64,000 bases of DNA. Source: JAJPKK01 sp963824905. Lineage in GTDB: Bacteria; Pseudomonadota; Alphaproteobacteria; Rhizobiales; Xanthobacteraceae. The notes beneath the pieces were generated by a model. The model ran no database searches. It was not told the origin of the DNA and worked only from the letters and a program-made list of their open reading frames with translations. Where the stretch lies: NCBI GenBank assembly GCA_963824905.1, contig CAWGRH010000002.1, forward strand, positions 186,001 through 250,000, written 5' to 3'. Below, piece after piece: positions 46,215-56,085 of the stretch (positions are counted from its first letter, which is position 1; every line of letters begins with the position of its first letter). The position numbers and the translations under genes are program-made.

Positions 46215-46584
46215 CGTCGTTACTCCAACTCGACGTGCGGCACGCAGGGAACTCCGGTTCCGGGGGCCACGATCTCGGTTCCAGAGCTTGCCGATATTCT
46301 GGTCCCAGGATCGAGGTTCCAATCCCTCGTTCGCGGCCCGGGCGCCGAGTTCCCGGATACGGGTTCCGATCCGCAATTCCGGCGCTACCTATTGTCACTG
46401 TGCTACAATTATGGTTGCCGGGCGGTTAACCACGTCGCTGCAATGTCGCCAGCGGGGCCCCGCCATTAACGCTGTATTGCACAATACTCCGCTAATTGCT
46501 GCTACAAAGACGCGGCGTGACTGCGGAGCGCTTACAGTTCCACCACGACCGCGTAGTCGAGAAGACACCGGCAGGGAATTCGTC
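46215..46584. other. Divergent promoter region between Wzz and GT4 genes
   Basis: 370 bp without a supported gene. It contains imperfect repeats of GGTTCCxxGATC type (46255-46380) and AT-richer patches near 46400-46430 and 46480-46500 suitable for divergent promoters. Confidence 0.4.
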
Positions 46585-47742
46585 ATGCACAGGCCGAATC
46601 GGCTGAAGATCGTCCACGTCGTGCGCTCTCCGATCGGCGGCATCTTCCGGCACATCGTCGACCTCGTCGATGCCCAGACCAAAGCCGGCCACGAGGTCGG
46701 CATCATCTGCGACTCCACCACCGGCGGGCGTTTCGAGGACGAGCTCATCGCATCGGTCAGCCCGAAGCTCTCGCTCGGCGCCGCGCGCTTTCCGATGCGG
46801 CGCAGCGTCGCGTTGAGCGATTTCGTGGCGGTGCGCCGCGTGCTCGATCACCTCGGCAAGATCGTCCCCGACGTGCTGCATTGCCATGGCGCCAAGGGTG
46901 GCGCCTATGGGCGCCTGATTGCCGCATGGCTCGGCCGGCGCCGGCCGGTCGCCAGCATCTACGCGCCCCATGGCGGCAGCCTGCATTACGACGAAAGCTC
47001 GCTCGAAGGCATGTTCTACTTCCGCATCGAGCGCATGCTGGAACGGGTGACGGACGCCCTCATCCACGTCAGCGCTTATGAGGCCGAGGTCTACCGTCAG
47101 AAGATCGGTCCGCCGCGATGCCGCACCGCGATCATCCGCAACGGGCTGCGCGATGCCGAGTTCATGCCGATCACGACGAAGAACGACGCCCGCGACCTCC
47201 TGTTTCTCGGCATGCTGCGCGACCTCAAGGGGGTCGACGTGTTCCTCGAGGCGATCGCCAAGCTCGAAGCAGCTTACGGCCGCAAGCTCTCCGCCCATGT
47301 GGTCGGACAGGCCGAGGAGCCTGGCCATTACGAGGCGCTCGCCTCGAACCTCGGGATCGCCGACCGCGTCGCCTTTTCCGAGCCGATGCCGGCACGCGAA
47401 GCCTTCGCCACCGCCCGCATGATCGTCGTGCCGTCGCGGGCGGAATCGATGCCCTATGTGGTGCTGGAGGCGATCGCCGCCGGCATGCCGATCATCGCGA
47501 CCGACGTCGGCGGCATTCCCGAAATCTTCGGCCCCGCGGCCGGCGCCCTGGTTCCCCCCGGCGATGCCGCGGCGCTGGCGGCTGCGATCGACGCCGCGAT
47601 CGCCGATCCGCGCCGCACCGACGCTGAAGCTGCCGCCCGCCGCGCCTGGCTGCACCCGCGCTTCAACATCTCCACGATGCAGAACAAGGTCGAGGCGCTC
47701 TACCGCGTGATGCTGGAGACCAAGTACGCAGATGCCGCATAG
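46585..47742 (+). CDS. GT4-family glycosyltransferase
   Basis: 385 aa from ATG 46585. N-terminal KIVHVVRSPIGGIFRHIVDLVDAQTKAGHEVG binds the acceptor; IYAPHGGSLHYDE precedes the linker. The C-terminal domain has LLFLGMLRDLKGVDVFLEAIAKL and VPSRAESMPYVVLEAIAAGMPIIATDVGGIPEI (E-x7-E region). Adds a sugar to the EPS lipid intermediate; 76 bp upstream of the initiating transferase gene. Confidence 0.93.
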   Translation: MHRPNRLKIVHVVRSPIGGIFRHIVDLVDAQTKAGHEVGIICDSTTGGRFEDELIASVSPKLSLGAARFPMRRSVALSDFVAVRRVLDHLGKIVPDVLHCHGAKGGAYGRLIAAWLGRRRPVASIYAPHGGSLHYDESSLEGMFYFRIERMLERVTDALIHVSAYEAEVYRQKIGPPRCRTAIIRNGLRDAEFMPITTKNDARDLLFLGMLRDLKGVDVFLEAIAKLEAAYGRKLSAHVVGQAEEPGHYEALASNLGIADRVAFSEPMPAREAFATARMIVVPSRAESMPYVVLEAIAAGMPIIATDVGGIPEIFGPAAGALVPPGDAAALAAAIDAAIADPRRTDAEAAARRAWLHPRFNISTMQNKVEALYRVMLETKYADAA

Positions 47743-47759
47743 CGGCCCGGTTCCTGCAT

Positions 47760-47798
47760 CTGGTATCTGGTTGGTGCTCTTTATCTGGTTGGTATCTA
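47760..47798. repeat. Short direct repeats upstream of the sugar-phosphate transferase gene
   Basis: TATCTGGTTGGT appears twice (about 47763-47774 and 47782-47793) with partial further TCTGGTATCT copies. They sit in the 75-bp gap before 47818 and could be a slippage product or a binding site. Confidence 0.45.
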
Positions 47799-47817
47799 AA
47801 GTGCCCGGGGCGAACCG

Positions 47818-49347
47818 ATGGCTCAATCGGAACCAAAAAAGATGAACTTCATCGGCAAGCCGACGGATTCCTCGCAGGCACCGTCGCCGCCCAGGGAACT
47901 CAGCCCCCTCGCCCGCGCCGTCGCCGCCCAGCCGGTCGCCGATGCGGTGTCTCCGGTGGTCCTTACGGGAGCCGTACGGCTCTTCGAGTTCCTGATCGCC
48001 GTGCTGACCGGGGCCGCGACCTACGCGGCTTATCTCTTTCCCAACAACGAGCAGGCGCTGGAATACGGTTCCGCCATCCTGCTCATCTCAGCCGCCGCCG
48101 TGCTCGCCTTCCAGGGCTTCGAGATCTACAGCATTGCCGCGTTCCGATCCCACATCCACCAGCTCACCCGGCTCGCCGTGGCGTGGACGCTGGTGTTCCT
48201 GGTGGCGTTCGCGATCTCGTTCTTCGGCAAGTTCGACGGCGTGTATTCGCGGGTCTGGGTCGCGAGCTGGTACATCATCGGCCTCGCCTGCCTGCTGATC
48301 GGCCGCCTCGCGTTGACCGCCATGGTGCGGCGCTGGGCCCGCGACGGGCGGCTCGTGCGCCGCGTCGTCATCGTCGGTGGCGGACCTGAGGGCGAGTCGC
48401 TCATCCGCGCTCTCGAGAGCGAGGCCGATTCCGACGTGCGCATCTGCGGGGTGTTCGATGATCGCAGCGGGGAGCGGTCGCCGCCGATCGTCGCCGGCGT
48501 TCCCAAGCTCGGAACCGTCGCCGACCTCGTCCGCTTCACCCGCCTGACCCGGGTCGATCTCGTGCTGGTGTCGCTGCCGCTCACCGCCGAGGAGCGCGTG
48601 CTGCAGATGGTGCGCAAGCTGTGGGTGCTGCCGGTCGACGTGCGGCTCGCCGCCCACATGAACCGGCTCCGGTTCCGGCCGCGCGCGTACTCCTATATCG
48701 GCAACGTTCCGGTCCTCGATATTTTCGACAAGCCGATCGCCGACTGGAACATGGTGATGAAGACGGTGTTCGACCGCGTGGTCGGGCTCCTGATCCTGAT
48801 CCTGTTGTCGCCGGTGATGCTCGCCACCGCGATCGCGGTCAAGCTCTCCAGCCCGGGCCCGATCCTGTTCCGGCAGCGCCGCCTCGGCTTCAACAACGAG
48901 GTCGTCGAAATTCTGAAGTTCCGCTCGCTCTACCACGAGCATGCCGATCCCAATGCGCGGCAGGTCGTCACGAAGGGCGACTCGCGGGTGACCCGGGTCG
49001 GCCGCTTCATCCGCAAGACCTCGCTCGACGAGCTCCCCCAGCTCTTCAACGTGCTGCGCGGCGAGCTCTCCCTCGTCGGTCCCCGCCCCCATGCCATCGA
49101 GGCGCCCACCGCCAACCGGCTGTGGGAAGAGGTCGTGGACAGCTATTTCGCCCGCCACCGGGTCAAGCCCGGGTTGACCGGCTGGGCCCAGATCAACGGC
49201 TGGCGCGGCGAGCTCGACACGCAGGAAAAGCTGCAGAACCGCGTCGAGTGCGACCTCTATTACATCGAGAACTGGTCGCTCGGTTTCGACCTCTACATCC
49301 TGTTTCGCACGCCGTTCGCATTGTTGCGGTCAGAGAACGCCTATTGA
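47818..49347 (+). CDS. Undecaprenyl-phosphate glucose phosphotransferase (WcaJ/PssY type)
   Basis: 509 aa. Four N-terminal TM helices, a Rossmann-like central domain (RRVVIVGGGPEGESLIRALE) and a C-terminal bacterial sugar transferase domain: VFDRVVGLLILILLSPVMLATAIAVKL, GPILFRQRRLGFN, KTSLDELPQLFNVLRGELSLVGPRPHA, KPGLTGWAQINGWRGE. Starts EPS repeat assembly by moving hexose-1-phosphate to undecaprenyl phosphate. The stop overlaps the next start. Confidence 0.95.
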   Translation: MAQSEPKKMNFIGKPTDSSQAPSPPRELSPLARAVAAQPVADAVSPVVLTGAVRLFEFLIAVLTGAATYAAYLFPNNEQALEYGSAILLISAAAVLAFQGFEIYSIAAFRSHIHQLTRLAVAWTLVFLVAFAISFFGKFDGVYSRVWVASWYIIGLACLLIGRLALTAMVRRWARDGRLVRRVVIVGGGPEGESLIRALESEADSDVRICGVFDDRSGERSPPIVAGVPKLGTVADLVRFTRLTRVDLVLVSLPLTAEERVLQMVRKLWVLPVDVRLAAHMNRLRFRPRAYSYIGNVPVLDIFDKPIADWNMVMKTVFDRVVGLLILILLSPVMLATAIAVKLSSPGPILFRQRRLGFNNEVVEILKFRSLYHEHADPNARQVVTKGDSRVTRVGRFIRKTSLDELPQLFNVLRGELSLVGPRPHAIEAPTANRLWEEVVDSYFARHRVKPGLTGWAQINGWRGELDTQEKLQNRVECDLYYIENWSLGFDLYILFRTPFALLRSENAY

Positions 49348-50636
49348 CCACGCTTGCCGTCCGTCCCCAAGGGCTCGCCCGCGCCTCTACGCTGACGCGC
49401 CTCCAGCGCGCGCTGATGTGGCTCGTCGGCGTCTCCGGCGGCGTCGTGTTCATCGAGCCGGCGCCGTACGAATTCATGGTGATCCTGGCGATGGCGGTGT
49501 TCGCGGCGATCGGGCTGTCGCTCCGCCTGTCCCATCTGCCGCTGATCTTCCTCCTCATCGCTTACAATGCCGGCTACCTGATCGGCGTGCTGCCGGTGGC
49601 GGAGCTGCCGGACACCGTGCAGTGGACCGCGGTGTCGATGTTCATCTCGCTCACCACGCTCTTCTTCGCGCTCGCGCTCGTCGACGACACCGAGCGCCGC
49701 CTCGACATGCTCCTCAAGGGCTATCTCGCGATCGCGCTGATCGTCTCGATCTTCGGCATCGTCACCTATTTCCTCGGGTCCGAAGCCTTCATGTTCGCCG
49801 GCCGCTCGCGTTCGACCTTCAAGGACCCCAACGTGCTCGGCGCCTTCCTGGTGCTCCCTACGGTGCTGGCGGTGCAGAAGACCATGACCGGGCGGGTGCG
49901 CGACTTCTTCGTCGGCGCGGCGATGTCGATGGTGCTGGTGGTCCAGCTCCTGCTCGCATTCTCGCGCGGCGCGTGGGGCGCATTCGCGGTCGCCGTGATG
50001 GTGATGCTGGGATTGAGCTTTGTCACTGCCGCGACCGGGCGAGAGCGGCGGCGCATCGTGCTCGTCGCGATCCTCGGCACCGTCGCGCTCGCGGCGCTGA
50101 TCGCCGTCATCCTGTCGGTGCCGCAGGTCTCCGAGCTGTTCCAGGAGCGAGCGCGCTTCACTGAGGAATACGACACCGGCCGGTTCGGCCGGTTCGGCCG
50201 CCACATCCTCGGCGCGGAGCTCGCGCTCGATCACCCCTGGGGCATCGGCCCGCTGCAGTTCTCCAAATACTTTCCCGAAGACCCCCACAACTCGTTCCTC
50301 GACTCCTTCATGGCCGGCGGCTGGCTCAGCGGCACCGCCTATCTCGGCCTGATCCTGGTGACGCTCATCGTCGGACTGCAGCACGTCTTCGTACGTACGC
50401 CGTGGCGCACCGCCTATATCGCGGTCTACGCCACCTTCGCCGCCATGACCGGCGAGAGCTACATCATCGACGTGCAGCACTGGCGTCACTACTTCATGAT
50501 CATCGGCGTGCTGTGGGGCCTGTTCGCCGCGGCCGCCGCGTATCGTCGCGGCCTGCGCAGCGAGCGCAGCCGCGTGATGCGAGCTCCCTCCCCCTCCCTG
50601 ACCGCGCTTTCACCGCGGACGCGCCGCGCGGCCTGA
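49344..50636 (+). CDS. O-antigen ligase/polymerase family protein (Wzy-like)
   Basis: 430 aa using TTG 49344, overlapping the previous stop (TTGA). About ten TM helices. The family region FKDPNVLGAFLVLPTVLA and the periplasmic loop with RFGRFGRHILGAELALDHPWGIGPLQFSKYFPEDPHNSFLDSFM (PHN motif) are typical of PF04932. Polymerises repeat units in the periplasm, or ligates them to an acceptor. Confidence 0.88.
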   Translation: MTTLAVRPQGLARASTLTRLQRALMWLVGVSGGVVFIEPAPYEFMVILAMAVFAAIGLSLRLSHLPLIFLLIAYNAGYLIGVLPVAELPDTVQWTAVSMFISLTTLFFALALVDDTERRLDMLLKGYLAIALIVSIFGIVTYFLGSEAFMFAGRSRSTFKDPNVLGAFLVLPTVLAVQKTMTGRVRDFFVGAAMSMVLVVQLLLAFSRGAWGAFAVAVMVMLGLSFVTAATGRERRRIVLVAILGTVALAALIAVILSVPQVSELFQERARFTEEYDTGRFGRFGRHILGAELALDHPWGIGPLQFSKYFPEDPHNSFLDSFMAGGWLSGTAYLGLILVTLIVGLQHVFVRTPWRTAYIAVYATFAAMTGESYIIDVQHWRHYFMIIGVLWGLFAAAAAYRRGLRSERSRVMRAPSPSLTALSPRTRRAA

Positions 50637-50652
50637 CGACAACGGCGCCATC

Positions 50653-53634
50653 ATGGCGGGCATCGGCATGAAGAGCTCACCCCGGGCGGCTGCACTGCTC
50701 TGTACCGCGGCACTCGTCTGCGCCGGCGGCGGCATCTCCGCGTCGCTTGCCGGTGGAACCGTTCCGGGGTGGCCCGACTACATCGCCATGGGTGCGGTCG
50801 GCGGCCCGAACGTCACCCCGCCGACGGCGACGTCGACCGGTGGGAATGACGACTTCGGCGGCCGCCCTGTCGATGTCGTCTTCAAATATGCCGGGCTCGC
50901 CGGCAATGGCGATCCGGGGATCATCGATCCCCCCACCAATGTCCTGAGGATGACGAGCGATCTCACCATTCTCAGCGGCATCAACAGCCACCCGATGCGC
51001 GTCGCGATCGTCGAATACACCGCGCAGATGAGCGGCGGTTTCAGCTTGACCGACTTCTCGAACCTGCCGGAGCCGATGCCGTCGCAGCCTACCGGGAGCT
51101 ACATCATGGCGCGGCATTTCGTCAGCCTCGCCTCCGATGCGATCGCACTCGACGACACGCCGGTCGCCTATGACGGGTCGAATTACTACGGCTCGCTGAT
51201 CCTCAATCCGGATCTCCTGGGAGTGATCGAGCAGGGAAGCTTCATCGCCAACGTGAACGGCGCGCTCGCGACCAATTCGGTCAACACGGCCGTCGACCAG
51301 GCATTGTGCTTCCTCACCACGTCTCGTTCTTATCTCAACACGTCCAATCCCGACGGCGTCGCCACGGCGACCTATCTCAACAAGACCTACTCCGGAACCG
51401 CGACTGCGATATTGAAGGGCCTTCTCGCAGACGGCTATCCGGTCTGGAGCATCAACGGCCCGAACGATCCTTATTGGAATACGGCGATCGACAATCTGAT
51501 CGGTGGAGCGGGGTCCACATACAGCGTGGTCGGCCAGTGGTTCAACGCCTGCGTCGCCAACCCGGCTTATGACAAGGCGGCTTATCAGCGGCCGAACTTT
51601 CCCTCGGGCTTCGAGGGCTGGGTCCAGGCGAACAACTGGCTGATCCGGACATTCTCGCCGAGCCACGTCACGTTCGGCTGGCAGGACAACATGTGGGCGT
51701 CCGCCAGCGGCTTCTGGCTCCACAATGACCTGACGAGCGCCGACATCGCGAATATCTACGCGACACCGGTGTCGCACTTTCTGCAACAGAACGCGCCGAG
51801 CGCCATCGGGCGCGGCGCCCTCGGCGCCGCCTACGTCCCCGACTTCTTCGTGTTCGACCGCTATGAAAGCGACGATAGCGCCGCGCCCGACCAGGCCACG
51901 CTCTACAACGCGCGATCGTGGGACAACTACCTCACCGCCGTCGGACAGGTCAGCCGGAACTTCAACAACATCCCGGTGATGTTATGGCAGATCCCGGGCT
52001 CCCACATTCCCTATGTCGGCGAAGCCAACCCGGAGCTCTATAACGGCACAGCCGGGCTTTATGCGTTCAGCACGGCGCCGGTCTATTTCTTCGCGGACGG
52101 CAATCTGCAATCAGACCTCGGCAACATCATTGCAGGGCCGGGCTCGAGCACGAACAGCGCCGTGGGCAATTACCTTCCGAATTGCGGGGCCGGCGCCTAC
52201 AACTGCAGCGCCGGATCGAGCTACAAACAGTATCTCCTCGCCTATCAGGGCCAGCCCAACAACTTCAACTGGGGCAAGGACAACGGCAAGCTCCGCAAGG
52301 CCGCCGCCAACAACGTGTTCGCCATTCTCTGGGGCGGCGGCAACACCACCAACGTCATCAAGAACTTCGGCAACACCGACGACCACGGCTGGCTGGCCGG
52401 AAAGATCATCGCCTACTACCAGCACCCGACATCCCTCGCCTCACGTGTCGCCACTCACGATTTCAACGGCGACCGCATGAGCGATCTCCTCTGGAACGAC
52501 ACGTCCGGCGACTGGGCGATATGGCTGATGAACGGATCGAACGTCCTGTCGTCCGCCGGGCTCGGCACGTTGCCGACCGATTGGCATGTCGTCGCCCAGC
52601 GCGATTTCAACGGAGATTCGCAAAGCGACCTTCTGTGGCGGGACACCGCCAGCGGCGCCACGGCGCTGTGGTTCATGAACGGCACGCAGATCGCCTCCTC
52701 CGCCGGCATGGGCATCATCCCGCTCACCTGGTCGGTGATCGGGACTGGTGACTTCGACGGCGACGGCCTGAGCGACATTCTCTGGCAGGACGCGAGCGGC
52801 AATGTTGCGGTCTGGCTGATGAACGGCGCAAGTGTCACGTCGGCTGCGGGTCTCGGCACGGTGCCGGCGGCATGGTCCGCCGTCGCGACCGGCGACTTCG
52901 ACGGCGACGGCAAGGCCGACATCCTGTGGCGAGATACCAGCGGCAACACCGCGATCTGGTTCATGAACGGCAGCGCGGTGGCGACCGCAGCGGCGGTCGG
53001 CAACGTATCCACGGTCTGGTCGGTGGTCGGCACCGGCGACTTCAATGGCGACGGCATGCGCGACATCGTCTGGCGAGACAGCAGCGGGAACACATCGATC
53101 TGGCTCATGAACGGTGCGGGCGTTCTGACCGCCGGCAGCCTCGGCAAGATCGCGACCACGTGGTCGCTCGTCCAAACCGGCGACTACAACGGGGACGGCC
53201 TGAGCGACCTCCTGTGGCACGACGCGAGCGGCAACATCGCGATCTGGTTCATGAGCGGGGTCGCTATCTCATCATCCGCGGGTCTGGGTGTCGTTGCCAG
53301 CCGCATGGGCCGTCCAGAGCCCGAACTCGGAGTGAGCGCGGGCTGGAAACGTGCGGCTTGCGGCGTGCCCGCGTTCCGGCCTGCGGTTCGCACCAACCTT
53401 TACCGGAACACCGCAGGGCCGAGCGCGTTTGGTATCGGGTGGCAGTGGGGCGGCGGCTGGGTTCCGATCATGCGAACGGAGCCTAGCCGCCATTCCGTAA
53501 TTGCCGGAGAACCGGGGAACGGATCGGCACCGGATGCTTTGACTCGGCGAGCGCCTGCAATGCGCTCGAGGCGGCCAGGTCACCCCCCAGTGCCCCCACC
53601 CCAGGCTTGGCCGCCCCTCTCACTTCTGTCGTGA
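50653..53634 (+). CDS. Large secreted protein: hydrolase-like domain plus six VCBS/FG-GAP repeats
   Basis: Signal peptide (AAALLCTAALVCAGGGISASLAG), then a roughly 570-residue aromatic-rich domain (WSINGPNDPYWNTAIDNL, VTFGWQDNMWASASGFWL, FFVFDRYES, IPVMLWQIPGSHIPY) that looks like a TIM-barrel glycoside hydrolase but matches no family I can name. Six 48-49-residue repeats (nt 52459-53322) follow, each with DFNGDGxSDILW, xWLMNG and a Ca-binding DxDxD. A one-base excess near 53300 hides the natural end AWAVQSPNSE-stop at 53335; the last 99 residues are probably spurious. Last gene of the EPS operon. Confidence 0.8.
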   Translation: MAGIGMKSSPRAAALLCTAALVCAGGGISASLAGGTVPGWPDYIAMGAVGGPNVTPPTATSTGGNDDFGGRPVDVVFKYAGLAGNGDPGIIDPPTNVLRMTSDLTILSGINSHPMRVAIVEYTAQMSGGFSLTDFSNLPEPMPSQPTGSYIMARHFVSLASDAIALDDTPVAYDGSNYYGSLILNPDLLGVIEQGSFIANVNGALATNSVNTAVDQALCFLTTSRSYLNTSNPDGVATATYLNKTYSGTATAILKGLLADGYPVWSINGPNDPYWNTAIDNLIGGAGSTYSVVGQWFNACVANPAYDKAAYQRPNFPSGFEGWVQANNWLIRTFSPSHVTFGWQDNMWASASGFWLHNDLTSADIANIYATPVSHFLQQNAPSAIGRGALGAAYVPDFFVFDRYESDDSAAPDQATLYNARSWDNYLTAVGQVSRNFNNIPVMLWQIPGSHIPYVGEANPELYNGTAGLYAFSTAPVYFFADGNLQSDLGNIIAGPGSSTNSAVGNYLPNCGAGAYNCSAGSSYKQYLLAYQGQPNNFNWGKDNGKLRKAAANNVFAILWGGGNTTNVIKNFGNTDDHGWLAGKIIAYYQHPTSLASRVATHDFNGDRMSDLLWNDTSGDWAIWLMNGSNVLSSAGLGTLPTDWHVVAQRDFNGDSQSDLLWRDTASGATALWFMNGTQIASSAGMGIIPLTWSVIGTGDFDGDGLSDILWQDASGNVAVWLMNGASVTSAAGLGTVPAAWSAVATGDFDGDGKADILWRDTSGNTAIWFMNGSAVATAAAVGNVSTVWSVVGTGDFNGDGMRDIVWRDSSGNTSIWLMNGAGVLTAGSLGKIATTWSLVQTGDYNGDGLSDLLWHDASGNIAIWFMSGVAISSSAGLGVVASRMGRPEPELGVSAGWKRAACGVPAFRPAVRTNLYRNTAGPSAFGIGWQWGGGWVPIMRTEPSRHSVIAGEPGNGSAPDALTRRAPAMRSRRPGHPPVPPPQAWPPLSLLS

Positions 53635-53743
53635 GCCGCTCCCGTTACGGCGCGCACCGCGAAGTCGTTTGTGAAGCAGTTCACGTTCCATCTTCGCAAG
53701 TCGACCTAACCTTGGATGAGCCAACAGGGACGTGCCGGGTCCG

Positions 53744-53971
53744 ATGCAACGCGTGGTCCTTACCGTTTGGAGCGGCCGACAGAATGAGGTTCTGGAATAC
53801 GCCCGCGAGCCGGAGGGAGGCGAGCACCCGCTCGCTTGCCTCGTCGCCTTGCGCGGCGCGATCTTCCTCACCGGCTCGCGCATCTGCAGTGCGAGGGTCA
53901 TTGAGCACGATGGCGGCGAATGGGTCGCGCCGACGAATCTGCTCAAGAGATTGAACCGGTCGCTCGCCTGA
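53744..53971 (+). CDS. Hypothetical small protein
   Basis: 75 aa: MQRVVLTVWSGRQNEVLEYA, then LVALRGAIFLTGSRICSARVIEHDGGEWVAPTNLL split by short loops. About 80% of codons end in G or C, matching real genes here. Start could also be ATG 53732. Function unknown. Confidence 0.5.
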   Translation: MQRVVLTVWSGRQNEVLEYAREPEGGEHPLACLVALRGAIFLTGSRICSARVIEHDGGEWVAPTNLLKRLNRSLA

Positions 53972-54059
53972 ACCGGAGGGGGGCGGTGTCCGTTGAGTTG
54001 GTCAACCGCGGTCCCGTCGGTTGCGTCCCCCTGCCCCAATCACTATAGTCCGCCCCCTT

Positions 54060-54137
54060 CGGAGCGTAGCGCAGCCCGGTTAGCGCACCAGTCTGGGGGA
54101 CTGGGGGTCCCGAGTTCAAATCTCGGCGCTCCGACCA
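54060..54137 (+). tRNA. tRNA-Pro (anticodon GGG)
   Basis: Acceptor stem CGGAGCG / CGCTCCG with encoded ACCA end. D-arm GCGC...GCGC, anticodon stem CCAGT / ACTGG with loop CTGGGGG giving anticodon GGG, T-arm CCGAG-TTCAAAT-CTCGG. Reads CCC/CCU proline codons. Confidence 0.95.
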
Positions 54138-54414
54138 ATCACATCAATCGTTTATCGGAAGATCTTAGCGCGATTTATCCTGAGAGACTCAGGCCTCGAT
54201 CCCCGCCCAAGTCGTCGGGAAACGGGGCAGGTTTGCGGACATTTCAACTGACGGCTGAATGTCCAGACGTGCCCTATCGAGCAACTTGTCGACGTCTCCC
54301 TTCTTGCAGTGTAACCGCTTCGGCACCGGTCTCGATCGACATCGGCTGGCTCGCTTGGCGATTGGCCGAGGCGATCCGAACAAATGTGCCGACAGAGCAT
54401 CGAGGCGGGCGTCA

Positions 54415-54537
54415 TCAGCGCAGCAGAAGCAAGGACAGCAGGAGCACGAGGGCGAGAGTTATCGCCGCCAGCCATCGGATGCGCGTTATGCGGCGATCGA
54501 CCCTGTCCCACCGCGTCTGATCGGGGTCGGTCTTCAT
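54415..54537 (-). CDS. Tiny single-TM membrane protein
   Basis: 40 aa: charged N-terminus MKTDPDQTRWDRVDRRI, then a TM helix (WLAAITLALVLLLSLLLL) ending in Arg. GC-rich third positions and a purine-rich upstream sequence (GATGGAATGG) support it. Unknown function. Confidence 0.55.
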   Translation of the reverse strand: MKTDPDQTRWDRVDRRITRIRWLAAITLALVLLLSLLLLR

Positions 54538-54728
54538 GACGCCATTCCATCACCAGCGCGGGCACCGAGACAAGGGCCGCCCATGCGCCGCCAGCACGCG
54601 GGGCACCTCGGGAGGTCCGCGCACGGAAAGCCAGGACACGGAGCGGGGAAGTTACGACGTCGGCCTGTTGCAGCACGGATCACCGCGCGGAACCGATCGG
54701 CTCCGCGCCCGCGGAGCGCCTGCTCGGG

Positions 54729-55139
54729 CTAGGGATTCGGCTTCCTGCCGGCGTCCGCCACGACGGTGCCGAAATTCGCGATCGCTTCCGACATCGTTTT
54801 CGTCGAGCTGATCGCAGATTGGGTGAGCTTCATATATTCCGTGAGCTCGCGGCGCATGCGTTCCTCCTCGCTCACGAGAAAGGCACGTACCTTCTGCAGC
54901 TCCTGGATGGTCTTGTCCATTTCGGCGATCGAGAGCTCACCGACGCGTCGGATAATCGAGGTCGGCTCGGGCTGATCGGCTGTGTTTGAACTCGCGCGCT
55001 CGTTATCTGCAGGCCAGTTCTCCGGAGGCGGCGGCGGGGATGACATCTCCTCGGTCAGATGGCGCACAACCGTTTTCTGCCATCCTTTGTCGGCTTCGGG
55101 GTTGCCCGCGATTACTCGATTCACCGCCTGGTATGCCAT
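54729..55139 (-). CDS. Hypothetical protein with coiled-coil segment
   Basis: 136 aa from ATG 55139 (CTGGAGATTTCAG upstream). A Pro-rich centre (SSPPPPPENWP) is followed by a helical, heptad-like part (ELSIAEMDKTIQELQKVRAFLV, EEERMRRELTEYMKL). No signal peptide; cytoplasmic. Family unknown. Confidence 0.65.
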   Translation of the reverse strand: MAYQAVNRVIAGNPEADKGWQKTVVRHLTEEMSSPPPPPENWPADNERASSNTADQPEPTSIIRRVGELSIAEMDKTIQELQKVRAFLVSEEERMRRELTEYMKLTQSAISSTKTMSEAIANFGTVVADAGRKPNP

Positions 55140-55323
55140 CTGAAATCTCCAGCGCTTCGCCCCGTTCAAAATGCGCTCGATTGGTTAATGAATGGATAAT
55201 CCGGGCGCGAAGCGGATTGGCCAACTTAGCCCTGCCTCGAACTTTTCGGCCTCGATCGGCGCCGCCTCAATCATCGCCGATTAGAAAGCACGTGGCGGTG
55301 CTTTCCCAAGCGAGATGGGCCGG

Positions 55324-55358
55324 GTCATGGTCAAGCCCGGCCAAGGCCGGGCCATGAC
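55324..55358. repeat. Short type C palindromic repeat
   Basis: GTCATGG...CCATGAC with inner GCCCGGCC / GGCCGGGC. Shorter relative of the repeats at 16239 and 61612. Confidence 0.6.
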
Positions 55359-55440
55359 GATTCCATGAGTTCGTACGGGCTCCAAGGCATCGCGCGCAGA
55401 GGTCGTCGCCGCGCGCGCCGGACGCGGCTCGACGATTGCC

Positions 55441-55938
55441 TCAAGGAGTTTTAGCGGGCGTCTCTTTAGCGACAGTTTCCTTGGTGGCCGCCGCCGCACC
55501 GCCGCCGTTCGATGAAGCGGCTGCGGCTTTGGTGCCCGGCTTTCGCTTGGCGGGCGGTTTCAGAGCCGGAATCGTCGTGCCGGGGGTGCCGACGGAACCC
55601 ATCAGCGAATTGGTGACGGAGTTGATCGGCGACGACGGGTGGTCGATCGCCGATGAAAGCGAACCTTGGCTCGTGCTGCCGGAGCCGACGCCTGCCCCCC
55701 CGCTCACGCCGAGAGCGTTGCCGAGCCCCTGGCTCGATCCGGAGGCGGGATCGGGTTCGCGGAGGTTCTCGGTCGCGCTGCCGAAGCCGCCGAGGCCGAG
55801 GCCGGCTGTTCCGAGGCCCGCGCTTCCCGGGGCTTGATTGTTGTTGCCGCCGGGCCCCATGAAGACACGCATCTGCGCGCTGGCTTGGGTAGCCGCGGCA
55901 CACATGGCAGCCGCCAGCGCCACGACGGCAATCCTCAT
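55441..55938 (-). CDS. Secreted Gly/Ser-rich hypothetical protein
   Basis: 165 aa from ATG 55938. Signal peptide (MRIAVVALAAAMCAAATQASAQ), then a low-complexity Gly/Ser/Ala region (GTAGLGLGGFGSATENL, GVSGGAGVGSGSTSQ) and a Lys/Ala/Pro-rich end. Likely periplasmic or extracellular; no family recognised. Confidence 0.65.
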   Translation of the reverse strand: MRIAVVALAAAMCAAATQASAQMRVFMGPGGNNNQAPGSAGLGTAGLGLGGFGSATENLREPDPASGSSQGLGNALGVSGGAGVGSGSTSQGSLSSAIDHPSSPINSVTNSLMGSVGTPGTTIPALKPPAKRKPGTKAAAASSNGGGAAAATKETVAKETPAKTP

Positions 55939-56085
55939 CCCCTTGATGGAATTGGTCAAACCGAGCCCCCCTCGCGAATCCGGACGCGATCCCCCGCGCC
56001 ATTCCTGCAAATTAGACGTCACGAACTTGATCGATTTATGTCGAGATTGTGCCGTCCGGAACGGGCTTCCCGCCCGACCGCGGCG

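Noticed and set aside
54060..54137. tRNA-Pro as an integration site of a genomic island
   Set aside because: No integrase gene and no direct repeat of the tRNA 3' end was found in the following sequence.
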